Below are positions 33,851 through 42,933 of a stretch of 64,000 nucleotides of DNA, one piece after another. Each line of letters opens with the position of its first letter. Within the stretch, counting starts at the first letter, position 1. The notes under the pieces are model-generated. The model saw only the letters and a program-made list of their open reading frames with translations. It made no database searches and was not told the DNA's origin. Location: assembly GCA_934747265.1 (NCBI GenBank), contig CAKVGI010000002.1, positions 1 through 64,000 of the forward strand, in the 5' to 3' direction. Source of the DNA: an uncultured Rickettsiales bacterium. Lineage in GTDB: Bacteria > Pseudomonadota > Alphaproteobacteria > Rickettsiales > UBA1997. The position numbers were made by a program, and so were the translations under genes.

Positions 33851-35344
33851 ATGTTAAATTGTGATTTATTTTTTTATTTAGATAATAATATTCAAGAACT
33901 TAATTATGATAATAAAAAGAAAGAATTAGGGCAGGTTTTTACTCCAAAATGGATTGTTGAGTTGATTCTAGATGAGATTGGCTATGTTGAAGATATTTTT
34001 AATAAAAAAATATTAGAGCCTAGTTGTGGTGATGGAGCTTTTTTATGTGTCATAGTTAAAAGATACATTGAAAATGCTTTAAAAAATAATATTGATATGG
34101 CTTTAATAAAAAAAGGATTAGAAAACAACATCCTTGGGATTGAAATAGATAAATATTTTTTTGAAGAGTGCATAAAGAATTTGAATAAAGTAGCAGAAAA
34201 CTATAATATACGCGATATAAATTGGAAAATTTTAAATAAAGATGCTTTAAAACATAATTTTAAAGAAAAATTTGATTTTATAGTTGGCAATCCTCCGTAC
34301 GTTAGAGTTCATAATCTTGATACTTTAACTAGAAATTTTTTAAAGAGTAATTATTCTTTCTGCTGTGAAGGTTCTACGGATCTATATTATGCTTTTTATG
34401 AAAAAGCAATAATTGATATAAAAAACAATGGAAAAATAGCTTTTATTACTCCCAATTCTTTTATGAAAAATGCCTCTGGAAAAACTATGAGAAATTATAT
34501 TTTAGGCAATAATTTATTAAATAAATTGATAAATTTTCAAGAATTCCAAGTTTTTAATACAGCAACTGTATATAGTGCAATAATGATTTTGTCAAAAAAT
34601 AATGATAGTTTTGAGTATTGTAATTTTATTAATAACAAAATTGAACTTATAAAAAAAATTAATTATAATGATGTTAGCACTACAGAGTGGAATTTTTCAA
34701 ATAATCAAAAAATAAATTTTTTAAAAAAGGCAGACAACAATATTAAAGTTCAAAATGGATTTGCAACGCTTTGTGATAAATTGTACATTACAGATAAAAT
34801 AGAAGAGATAGATAATAAATATATTTTGTTTAATGGCGAAAAAATTGAAAAAAGCATAACAAAGCCAATAGTAAAAGCAAATAGATACAATGGGGAAGAG
34901 ATAAAAACTAGAATTATTTTTCCCTATGAAAATTTAAATTCAAAAAATTATGAAGTGATAGCAAGCAAACAAATGATAAAAAAATTCCCATTTTGTTATG
35001 AATATTTTTTAAAAAACAAAGAATTATTTTTAAATAGAGATTTGGATAAAAATTGGAAAGAGTGGTATCAATTTGGTAGAAGTCAATCTATCCAAAACAT
35101 ACATCAAAAAAAGATAGTAATAAACAATATTATAAAAGATAGCGTGAGATTTTTTGAATTGAATAGCGAAATTATGGTTTATTCTGGATTATATATTATT
35201 TCAAATAATATTGATTATATACGGGAAAGGTTAAGCAGCCAAGATTTTATTGATTACGTCAAGATTGTTGGTAAAGATATGCGTGGGGGCTATAAGAGTT
35301 TTACATCTAAAAATTTGTCTAATTTTTTAAATATGGAAATTTAA
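33851..35344 (+). CDS. Type II DNA adenine-N6 methyltransferase
   Basis: A 497-residue gamma-class adenine methyltransferase. Motif X (GQVFTP, 27-32), motif I (EPSCGDGAFL, 56-65) and the catalytic motif IV NPPY (147-150) are in order; the C-terminal part should carry the target recognition domain (GDMRGGYKSFTSKNLSNF end). The arrangement resembles the HincII/HindII-type enzymes by recall, which methylate GTYRAC; this specificity is unproven. It precedes its likely cognate endonuclease by one base. Confidence 0.87.
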   Translation: MLNCDLFFYLDNNIQELNYDNKKKELGQVFTPKWIVELILDEIGYVEDIFNKKILEPSCGDGAFLCVIVKRYIENALKNNIDMALIKKGLENNILGIEIDKYFFEECIKNLNKVAENYNIRDINWKILNKDALKHNFKEKFDFIVGNPPYVRVHNLDTLTRNFLKSNYSFCCEGSTDLYYAFYEKAIIDIKNNGKIAFITPNSFMKNASGKTMRNYILGNNLLNKLINFQEFQVFNTATVYSAIMILSKNNDSFEYCNFINNKIELIKKINYNDVSTTEWNFSNNQKINFLKKADNNIKVQNGFATLCDKLYITDKIEEIDNKYILFNGEKIEKSITKPIVKANRYNGEEIKTRIIFPYENLNSKNYEVIASKQMIKKFPFCYEYFLKNKELFLNRDLDKNWKEWYQFGRSQSIQNIHQKKIVINNIIKDSVRFFELNSEIMVYSGLYIISNNIDYIRERLSSQDFIDYVKIVGKDMRGGYKSFTSKNLSNFLNMEI

Positions 35345-35345
35345 T

Positions 35346-36110
35346 ATGAACGAAAATTTATTACAGGCAATAGATAAAAGTTATCAAAATTTTTTAAATC
35401 CAGAAAGTGATTATGGAGAGAGAAGCAATAAAAAAATAATTCCAATCCACTCATTTATTGCTAAAACATTATCAGAAAAATTAGGAGAAGAGTTTAAGAT
35501 AAATTCACTAGGATTTGGTAACAACAAAGAGAAAAAAGTAAACGGGCAATATTATGACAAGAATGTAGATATTTGTATTTCTTATAAAGATATAGATATA
35601 TCTGGTATAAGTGTAAAATTCATAACTGGAAACTATAAACAAAATTCAAATAATTTTTTTGAAAATTTACTTGGTGAAACTGCAAATATAAGAAGAAAAA
35701 ATTTTAAATATGCAAATTTTATGATTATGCCAGAATATTTGCCATATTGGACTAATTCGCCAACAAAACTCACAAAAATAGAAGAAATAGACGAAAATAA
35801 TTTAAAAAAATATTTAAAATTATTTATTGATAATGAAAATTGTTTGTATCATAAACCAGATATGACATTTATAAAACTTATAGATACAAATACTAGAAAT
35901 ATTTTGGAAAAAAATTTATACAAAAATATAAACAAACACGATTTCAAAGAAATTTTATTAAAAAATTATAAAATTTCATATTCAGATTTAGAAAAAAATA
36001 AACTTTTTTCAAAAGAAATGAAAGATTTTTTGGAAAAAGTTGGAGATTTTGAAAAATTTATAGAAGCTTTTTGCAATCTGACAAAAAGCTGCATTTATGG
36101 AATAAAATAA
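35346..36110 (+). CDS. Probable type II restriction endonuclease
   Basis: A 254-residue protein directly after the methyltransferase gene. The stretch KNVDICISYKDIDISGISVKF puts Asp75 about 14 residues before a Ser-Val-Lys91, a PD-(D/E)XK-like site in which the usual Glu is Ser. It continues with NNFFENLLGETANIRR. Neither motif alone is decisive, but the gene order is typical of type II restriction-modification pairs. The recognition site is unknown. Confidence 0.75.
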   Translation: MNENLLQAIDKSYQNFLNPESDYGERSNKKIIPIHSFIAKTLSEKLGEEFKINSLGFGNNKEKKVNGQYYDKNVDICISYKDIDISGISVKFITGNYKQNSNNFFENLLGETANIRRKNFKYANFMIMPEYLPYWTNSPTKLTKIEEIDENNLKKYLKLFIDNENCLYHKPDMTFIKLIDTNTRNILEKNLYKNINKHDFKEILLKNYKISYSDLEKNKLFSKEMKDFLEKVGDFEKFIEAFCNLTKSCIYGIK

Positions 36111-36118
36111 AAATTATT

Positions 36119-37186
36119 ATGCAACCACTCATTGGACTAACACAACAAGAGATTTCAGATGAACTCCAAAAATTAGGAGTTGAGAAATATAGAGCCAAAC
36201 AAATATGGACTTGGATTTATTTCCATGGAGTAAGAAACTTTGATGATATGAATAATATTTCAAAGGATTTAAGGAAAAAATTGGCTGAAAATTTTAGCAT
36301 TGCTAGACCAAAAATTGATACACATTTAATTTCAAAAGATGGAACACAAAAATGGCTTTTGGAGTTTAGGGATGGTGAAAAAGTTGAGATGGTTTACATA
36401 CCAGCGGAAGATAGAGGTACTTTGTGTATTTCTTCGCAAATAGGTTGTGCTATGAATTGCAGATTTTGCAATACTGGTTATCATGGTTTTGTAAGAAATA
36501 TGACACCTGAAGAGATAGTAAGTGAAGTATTGATTGCGCGGGATGAATTAGGTGAGTGGAACAATTTAAATAGCAAAATTGGTGAGGGTAGATTAATTTC
36601 AAATATAGTCGTAATGGGCATGGGTGAACCACTTGTAAATTATGACAATATAGTAAAAGCTTTAAAAATTATAAACGATCCGGACGGAATAGCTTTTTCT
36701 AATAGAAGAATTACACTTTCAACCTGCGGACTTGTTCCACAAATAAAAAAGCTTGGTGATGATCTAAAAGTAAACCTTGCAATATCCTTGCATGCTTCAA
36801 CTGATGAAATTAGAAAACAAATAATGCCAATAGCTGAAAAATATACAATTAAAGAAATAATGGAAGCTTGCAGAGACTATGCTAAAAAAATAAACGATAG
36901 AAGAATTACATTTGAATATATAATGATTAAAGATTTAAACGATAGTGAAGATGATGCTTTAAGATTAATTAATTTGGTTAGAAAATACAAAGTTCCTGCA
37001 AAATTTAATTTAATTCCATTCAATCCTTGGAAAGGCTGTATTTTTAAAGAACCATCGGATCAAAAAACAATAGACAAATTCGCAAAAATCTTAACAGATG
37101 CAAGATTTCCAGCCCCAGTTAGAAAATCAAGGGGGCAAGATATTATGGCGGCATGTGGACAATTAAAAAGTAAAGATATTAATTAA
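36119..37186 (+). CDS. rlmN: Dual-specificity rRNA/tRNA methyltransferase RlmN
   Basis: Radical-SAM enzyme that forms 2-methyladenosine at A2503 of 23S rRNA and A37 of tRNA. I start at the ATG at 36119 (MQPLIGLTQQEIS); the frame to 36071 overlaps the endonuclease gene. The 355-residue product has the iron-sulfur motif CAMNCRFC followed by NTGYHGF, the GMGEPLVNYDN SAM motif, and the C-terminal MAACGQL with the catalytic Cys. Confidence 0.96.
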   Translation: MQPLIGLTQQEISDELQKLGVEKYRAKQIWTWIYFHGVRNFDDMNNISKDLRKKLAENFSIARPKIDTHLISKDGTQKWLLEFRDGEKVEMVYIPAEDRGTLCISSQIGCAMNCRFCNTGYHGFVRNMTPEEIVSEVLIARDELGEWNNLNSKIGEGRLISNIVVMGMGEPLVNYDNIVKALKIINDPDGIAFSNRRITLSTCGLVPQIKKLGDDLKVNLAISLHASTDEIRKQIMPIAEKYTIKEIMEACRDYAKKINDRRITFEYIMIKDLNDSEDDALRLINLVRKYKVPAKFNLIPFNPWKGCIFKEPSDQKTIDKFAKILTDARFPAPVRKSRGQDIMAACGQLKSKDIN

Positions 37187-37200
37187 AAAGGAGAAGTATT

Positions 37201-37263
37201 ATGAATCAAGGACAATATACTGATTTAAAAGTTGATAATTTAATACGCTCTAAAATTATATAA
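37201..37263 (+). CDS. 20-codon micro-ORF with strong ribosome-binding site
   Basis: ATG at 37201 is preceded by AAAAAGGAGAAGTATT, the best ribosome-binding site nearby, and opens a 20-codon frame MNQGQYTDLKVDNLIRSKII. It lies 14 bases after rlmN. It has no recognisable family. It may be a functional small peptide, or what is left of a truncated gene. Confidence 0.3.
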   Translation: MNQGQYTDLKVDNLIRSKII

Positions 37264-37320
37264 GAAAGAGATTAAAAAAATGCAGTTCCAACAATGGTTA
37301 TTGGACATATATAATAATAT

Positions 37321-37352
37321 AAAAGAAATTCTATTTAGTTATAGGATTTCTT

Positions 37353-37354
<2 letters not shown>
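37321..37354. terminator. Bidirectional terminator between rlmN and obgE
   Basis: AAAAGAAATTCTAT at 37321-37334 pairs with ATAGGATTTCTTTT at 37341-37354 (14 bp with one G-T pair). A- and T-runs on the two sides allow termination from either strand. The stem reaches into the obgE stop codon. Confidence 0.8.
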
Positions 37355-38474
<1,120 letters not shown>

Positions 38475-38532
38475 TTACATAGTATAATATGGTAATTATT
38501 ATATTATTATTTTCAAGGATATTTTTAATATA

Positions 38533-38646
38533 TTATTTTCCACCACCAGCACTCATCAGAAATGCTATAAGTTCATGAAGTTTTTCAAAAAACAATCTTA
38601 TAAAAGTACTAAATGTATTTAATAAAAAATCTATTATTTCTTTCAT
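38533..38646 (-). CDS. 37-residue hydrophobic small protein
   Basis: An ORF of 37 codons (start MKEIIDFLLNTFSTFIRLFF, end SAGGGK) with a good ribosome-binding site, AAAAGGAATAAATT, before its ATG. It begins 16 bases after ychF and lies between ychF and tRNA-Leu/obgE on the same strand. The first 30 residues alternate hydrophobic and charged positions in an amphipathic-helix pattern. It has no recognised family. The spacing suggests that it is a member of the transcription unit. Confidence 0.6.
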   Translation of the reverse strand: MKEIIDFLLNTFSTFIRLFFEKLHELIAFLMSAGGGK

Positions 38647-38661
38647 AATTTATTCCTTTTA

Positions 38662-39762
38662 TTAAACATTAAATCTAAAATGAAAAATATCACCATCTTG
38701 AGCTACGTAATCTTTTCCTTCAATCCTTAATTTTCCAGCATTTTTACAACCATCTTCACCGTTATATTTTATATAATCATCATATGCGATGGTTTCAGCT
38801 CTAATAAAGCCTCTTTCAAAGTCTGTATGAATTACACCAGCACATTGAGGTGCGCAACTTCCTTTTTTTACAGTCCAAGCTTTTGTTTCCATTTCTCCAG
38901 CGGTAAAGAAAGTTAATAATCCTAAAAAGTTGTAGGCTATTTTTATTATTTTGTCAAGTCCTGTTTCTTTTAGACCAAGAGCTTCTAAAAATTCTTGTTT
39001 TTCTTCTTTGCTTTCAAGTATAGCAATTTCTGACTCAACTTTAGCTGAAATAATTGTGGAAACACCGCCTTTTTGTTTCACATAATCTTCGACGGCTTTT
39101 GTATATTTATTTCCAGTTAAAATATCTTCTTCACTAACATTGCATACAAAAAATTCTGGCTTTGAAGTTAACAACTGCAACATTTTATACTGCTTTTCTT
39201 CATCTTTTGTTGGTTTGTATTCTCTAGCTGGTTTTCCATCTTGTAAAAGCGGAAGAACTTTTTTAATTAATTCAACTTGTTCTTTTAATTCTTTATCTCC
39301 ACTTTTTGCCTTTTTTTCAAGATTTGGCAACCTTTTTTCAAGGCTTTCTAAATCTGCTAAAATTAATTCTGTTTCAATTAATTCTAAATCTCTAACTGGA
39401 TCAATCGTATTTTCAACGTGAGTAATATTTGGATCTTCAAAACATCTAACAACATTAACTATACAATCAACCTCCCTAATGTGTGATAAAAATTGATTTC
39501 CTAAACCTTCACCTTTGCTTGCACCCCTAACAAGTCCGGCTATATCACAAAATTCTATTTGTGTAGGAACTATTTGTTTTGATTTTGCAATTTTCGCTAA
39601 TTTTTCTAACCTTTCATCATTTACACAAACCCTACCAACATTTGGTTCTATTGTGCAAAATGGATAATTTTGTGCATCTGCTTTTGCTGTTTGAGTTAAA
39701 GCATTAAATAATGTTGATTTTCCAACATTTGGTAAACCTACTATACCACAAGTTAAAGACAT
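38662..39762 (-). CDS. ychF: YchF/OLA1-family ATPase
   Basis: Ribosome-associated P-loop NTPase of the Obg family that prefers ATP. The 366-residue product has GLPNVGKSTLFNALTQ at 8-23, NYPFCTIEPNVG, the DIAGLVRGASKGEGLGNQFL switch region and a C-terminal TGS/ubiquitin-like domain (FTAGEMETKAWTVKKGSCAPQCAGVIHTDFERGFIRAE). It heads a unit with the 37-codon ORF, tRNA-Leu and obgE, so two Obg-type proteins and a tRNA share one transcript. Confidence 0.97.
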   Translation of the reverse strand: MSLTCGIVGLPNVGKSTLFNALTQTAKADAQNYPFCTIEPNVGRVCVNDERLEKLAKIAKSKQIVPTQIEFCDIAGLVRGASKGEGLGNQFLSHIREVDCIVNVVRCFEDPNITHVENTIDPVRDLELIETELILADLESLEKRLPNLEKKAKSGDKELKEQVELIKKVLPLLQDGKPAREYKPTKDEEKQYKMLQLLTSKPEFFVCNVSEEDILTGNKYTKAVEDYVKQKGGVSTIISAKVESEIAILESKEEKQEFLEALGLKETGLDKIIKIAYNFLGLLTFFTAGEMETKAWTVKKGSCAPQCAGVIHTDFERGFIRAETIAYDDYIKYNGEDGCKNAGKLRIEGKDYVAQDGDIFHFRFNV

Positions 39763-39906
39763 ATTATATTAAATAATTACATATTTTATTAATAATAGAA
39801 ATATATCATACAAAAAATAATTTTCAATGTAAAATTTATTGATTTTATAAAAATAAATTATACTATATATCAGATGTTATTATATATAAATAAGATAAAT
39901 AATTAA

Positions 39907-41094
39907 ATGAATAAATTTAAACAAGAAATAAAAAAATTAATTATTTCTTTTTTATGTGTGCTATTTTGTATTTTTTTAGCTTTTGTTGGGGCAAATTATT
40001 ATTTAGAATATCAAGCTCCAAGTAAAATAAATAAAATGATTGAAAAATTACAAATAGAGGAAGAAGGTAACGATTTAACATTTATTCATGATAGTGATAA
40101 TAATGATTTTGAAAATTATATTTTTCCAGGTATAATTACTTTGAATAGTTATTATATAAATGATTATGAGAAAATCTTATTACAAAAAGTTAATCCATAT
40201 GGGATATTATTGATAAAAGAGAATTTAAGAACAGAAGAACAATTTAAATATTTCCAAAAAGAAATAGAAACAATTTTAAAAAGAAAACCTGTATATTTTA
40301 TAGATCAAGAGGGTGGAAATGTAATAAGAACCAATTATTTATATGTTAAAAAACGCTATAAAACGGCATTTTCATCAAGTTTAGAGAATACAAATGATTT
40401 AGAAAAATCAAAAGAAAAAGTATATAAAAATGCCAGTGTGATAGCAAAAGATTTAAAAAAGTTAGGTATAGATGTAAATTTAGCACCAGTTTTAGATACG
40501 CAGGGAAAAGATAATAATGTTTTAGGTTCTAGAATTTTTGATTTTAATCCGCAAAATGTAAAAATTTTATCAAATGAATTTATTAGAGCACACAAAGACA
40601 ATGATATTGAGGTATGCGCAAAGCATTTTATTGGAATTGGAAGATGTACCGTTGATACGCATGATAAAAAATGCATAATAAATGCTTCTGTTGATGAATT
40701 AAAAAAATATGATTTAATACCTTTTTACAATTTGGAAAGAGTAAAATATGGAATGCTATCACATGCCATTTATGCATCAATAGATCCAGAAAATCCAGCT
40801 CCATTTTCCAAAAAAGTTATAGATTTTATTAGAAACGAATTAAAATTTAAAGGTATTTTAATTACTGATGCTTTACATATGAAGGCGCTTGATGGACATG
40901 GAACATTACAGGAAAGAATATTAAAATCTTTTAATAGTGGTGTTGATTTAGTTTTAATAATGAATCTAGCAACCAATAAACATAGTTTACATACGCTTTT
41001 GGATACATTAATTCAAGTAAAAAAAGAGCTATTTATAAAAAACAAAAATAATAATAATTTAGTTGTTATAAATAAGAATTTATATTTCAATTAA
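39907..41094 (+). CDS. Membrane-anchored glycoside hydrolase family 3 protein (NagZ-like)
   Basis: A 395-residue protein with an N-terminal membrane helix (about 13-32) and a GH3 barrel. FIDQEGGNVIR, the substrate-pocket motif KHFIGIGRCTVDTH and the nucleophile region ITDALHMKAL match beta-N-acetylhexosaminidase NagZ. The usual KHFPGHG reads KHFIGIG here, while the Asp-x-His acid/base pair (DTH) is kept. The anchor suggests action at the periplasmic side; classical NagZ is cytoplasmic. It overlaps the converging downstream gene by 15 bases. Confidence 0.85.
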   Translation: MNKFKQEIKKLIISFLCVLFCIFLAFVGANYYLEYQAPSKINKMIEKLQIEEEGNDLTFIHDSDNNDFENYIFPGIITLNSYYINDYEKILLQKVNPYGILLIKENLRTEEQFKYFQKEIETILKRKPVYFIDQEGGNVIRTNYLYVKKRYKTAFSSSLENTNDLEKSKEKVYKNASVIAKDLKKLGIDVNLAPVLDTQGKDNNVLGSRIFDFNPQNVKILSNEFIRAHKDNDIEVCAKHFIGIGRCTVDTHDKKCIINASVDELKKYDLIPFYNLERVKYGMLSHAIYASIDPENPAPFSKKVIDFIRNELKFKGILITDALHMKALDGHGTLQERILKSFNSGVDLVLIMNLATNKHSLHTLLDTLIQVKKELFIKNKNNNNLVVINKNLYFN

Positions 41095-41673
41095 TTCTAG
41101 TTCTTTTACATTTCCACTGTTAATTGAATTCATTGTTATTTCCATTACGTCATTATTAAATCTAACTGGAACATCAAATTCAAAATCTGCTTGAATTTTA
41201 GAATTATTTTTTGGTGCAGAATTGAAAGTAATTATTCCAGTAGTTAAATCAATATCAAAATTATTTGTCTCTACATTATCTATAAAAATTTTTATTGTAG
41301 AAATGACTGGTTTTGTTATTTTTCTATAACATAAAATATTATCATTTATTTTATATGTTTTTATTAACTGAAATTTTTTAGTAGTACCGTCTCCAAGTCC
41401 AACATATTCCTTTTTTCCTTCATAATCACTCCAATCTTTAAATCTAAAACCATATGCGCACCCTTTAACATTTTTAAAAAAGTTTATTAGTTCCCCTAAT
41501 TCTTTTTTAGTTTTTATTCCATTAATTATATTAAATTTCATTTTATTTGTATTCCAATTAATATTTCTTTGTTCACAACCATTTTTTGATTGAACTATTG
41601 TTGTATTAAATTCTAATATTGTGGAAGAATTAAATGATATTGATTCTGGAAATCTTATTTCTAAAAATGACAT
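41080..41673 (-). CDS. DUF2460 protein, GTA gp12-like
   Basis: A 197-residue protein that matches the DUF2460 family (gene transfer agent gp12, also phage tail modules) point for point: FPESISFNSS start, NGCEQRNINWNTNKMKFNI, FFKNVKGCAYGFRFKDWSDYEG, VGLGDGTTKKFQLIKTY, CYRKITKPV and the FEFDVPVRFNND end. It stands alone, convergent with the nagZ-like gene. Other GTA genes expected beside it (gp11, gp13-15) are not here. The DUF3168-like gene at 28013 is a second dispersed member. Confidence 0.85.
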   Translation of the reverse strand: MSFLEIRFPESISFNSSTILEFNTTIVQSKNGCEQRNINWNTNKMKFNIINGIKTKKELGELINFFKNVKGCAYGFRFKDWSDYEGKKEYVGLGDGTTKKFQLIKTYKINDNILCYRKITKPVISTIKIFIDNVETNNFDIDLTTGIITFNSAPKNNSKIQADFEFDVPVRFNNDVMEITMNSINSGNVKELELIEI

Positions 41674-41730
41674 AGTAAAAGTAATATTTTTTCAATATAT
41701 TACTTTTACATATTAAAAACGGAAGTACAC

Positions 41731-42846
41731 TTACTTAATGCCTAATTGTTTTCTGTATAATCTTAAACTTTCATCGCTAACTATTACAGGTTGTTCTTTA
41801 TTTATTTTTTCTAAATCATTAATCGCACTTTTATCATTTAATGCTATTTTTGCCATAGCTCTTAAAAAATAGCTTTTATATTTAATTAATGCTAAACTTC
41901 CAGTGGTATTATTGGATAAATCTTCAATTAACTCCAATGCTTTATTTGTATTATTTATTATTAATTGAGCTTTTGATTTTAAAGAAGAACTTGAATCATT
42001 ATAGTATGCTGACGCAATTCCATAATAAGCATCATAATTATTTGAATCTTGTTTAATTATATCTCCATAGCAGGAAATTGACTTTGCAAAGAAGTTCGTT
42101 TCTTTAAATACTAAGCATAAGCTTAACTTCAAATCTAAATTATTCGGATATTGTTTTAGCAACATTTCTATATTTCCTTTTGCTTTATCATATTTTCTAT
42201 TTAGTATATCACTCTTTAGATTAGGCAAATATTCTCTAAAAAATATTTCTTCTTCTATACCTTTTTGAATTTTTGATACTTTTTCATATCCGACTATAAT
42301 AAGAACTGGTGTATTATTTTGATATTGACCTAAATTCCAAAAATATATTTTGATAGTTTCGCCATTTTTTACATCGTTTTCCATTATATCCCCAAGAGCT
42401 TTTTGGGTTATTACATAATACGTTCTACCCTTTGAAGAAAATAGATAAGAAGTATATAAAGCATCAAAATTACCATCAGCTAATATACCTTGTGCCGTAT
42501 TTTCATCCAAATAAGTTGTATCGCTATTGACCAATTTAAACCATTTTAATAGAAATATTTTATTAAAAGTATCCACATTTTTTTTGATACTTCTGAATTC
42601 TACAAAAGAAATATATTTCTCTGCTGGATTTAAATAAGTAGCTGTACTATTGCCAGTTATATCTATAATTTTATCATCGTATTTACTCGTAATTAAATTT
42701 ACCACATTAGAATTATAACTTGTAAGAAAATCATTAAAATTCACATAAGTATATTCGCTTGCATCAATATTTTCAGCAAACGCATTGCTAAATATTAAAA
42801 TATAAGTAAATAGACAAGCAAAGATAGATATAATTTTAGGCTTCAT
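41731..42846 (-). CDS. Exported TPR-repeat-containing protein of unknown function
   Basis: A 371-residue protein with a signal peptide (residues 1-24, ending in SNAFA) and at least three TPR-like helices in the C-terminal 170 residues (YDKAKGNIEMLLKQYPNNLDLKLSLCLVF, SYCYGDIIKQDSNNYDAYYGIASAYYND-like). The N-terminal half holds surface-exposed strands with no recognised domain (YTYVNFNDF..., YYVITQKALGDIMENDVKNGETIKIYFW). It is likely periplasmic. Function unknown. Confidence 0.6.
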   Translation of the reverse strand: MKPKIISIFACLFTYILIFSNAFAENIDASEYTYVNFNDFLTSYNSNVVNLITSKYDDKIIDITGNSTATYLNPAEKYISFVEFRSIKKNVDTFNKIFLLKWFKLVNSDTTYLDENTAQGILADGNFDALYTSYLFSSKGRTYYVITQKALGDIMENDVKNGETIKIYFWNLGQYQNNTPVLIIVGYEKVSKIQKGIEEEIFFREYLPNLKSDILNRKYDKAKGNIEMLLKQYPNNLDLKLSLCLVFKETNFFAKSISCYGDIIKQDSNNYDAYYGIASAYYNDSSSSLKSKAQLIINNTNKALELIEDLSNNTTGSLALIKYKSYFLRAMAKIALNDKSAINDLEKINKEQPVIVSDESLRLYRKQLGIK

Positions 42847-42933
42847 ATTGCTAAAATTTGTTATAACTAAATATTAAATACAACAAAGTTTCTTATTTTC
42901 AAGTTAAAATTGTATATTTATATTTTGTAAAAT

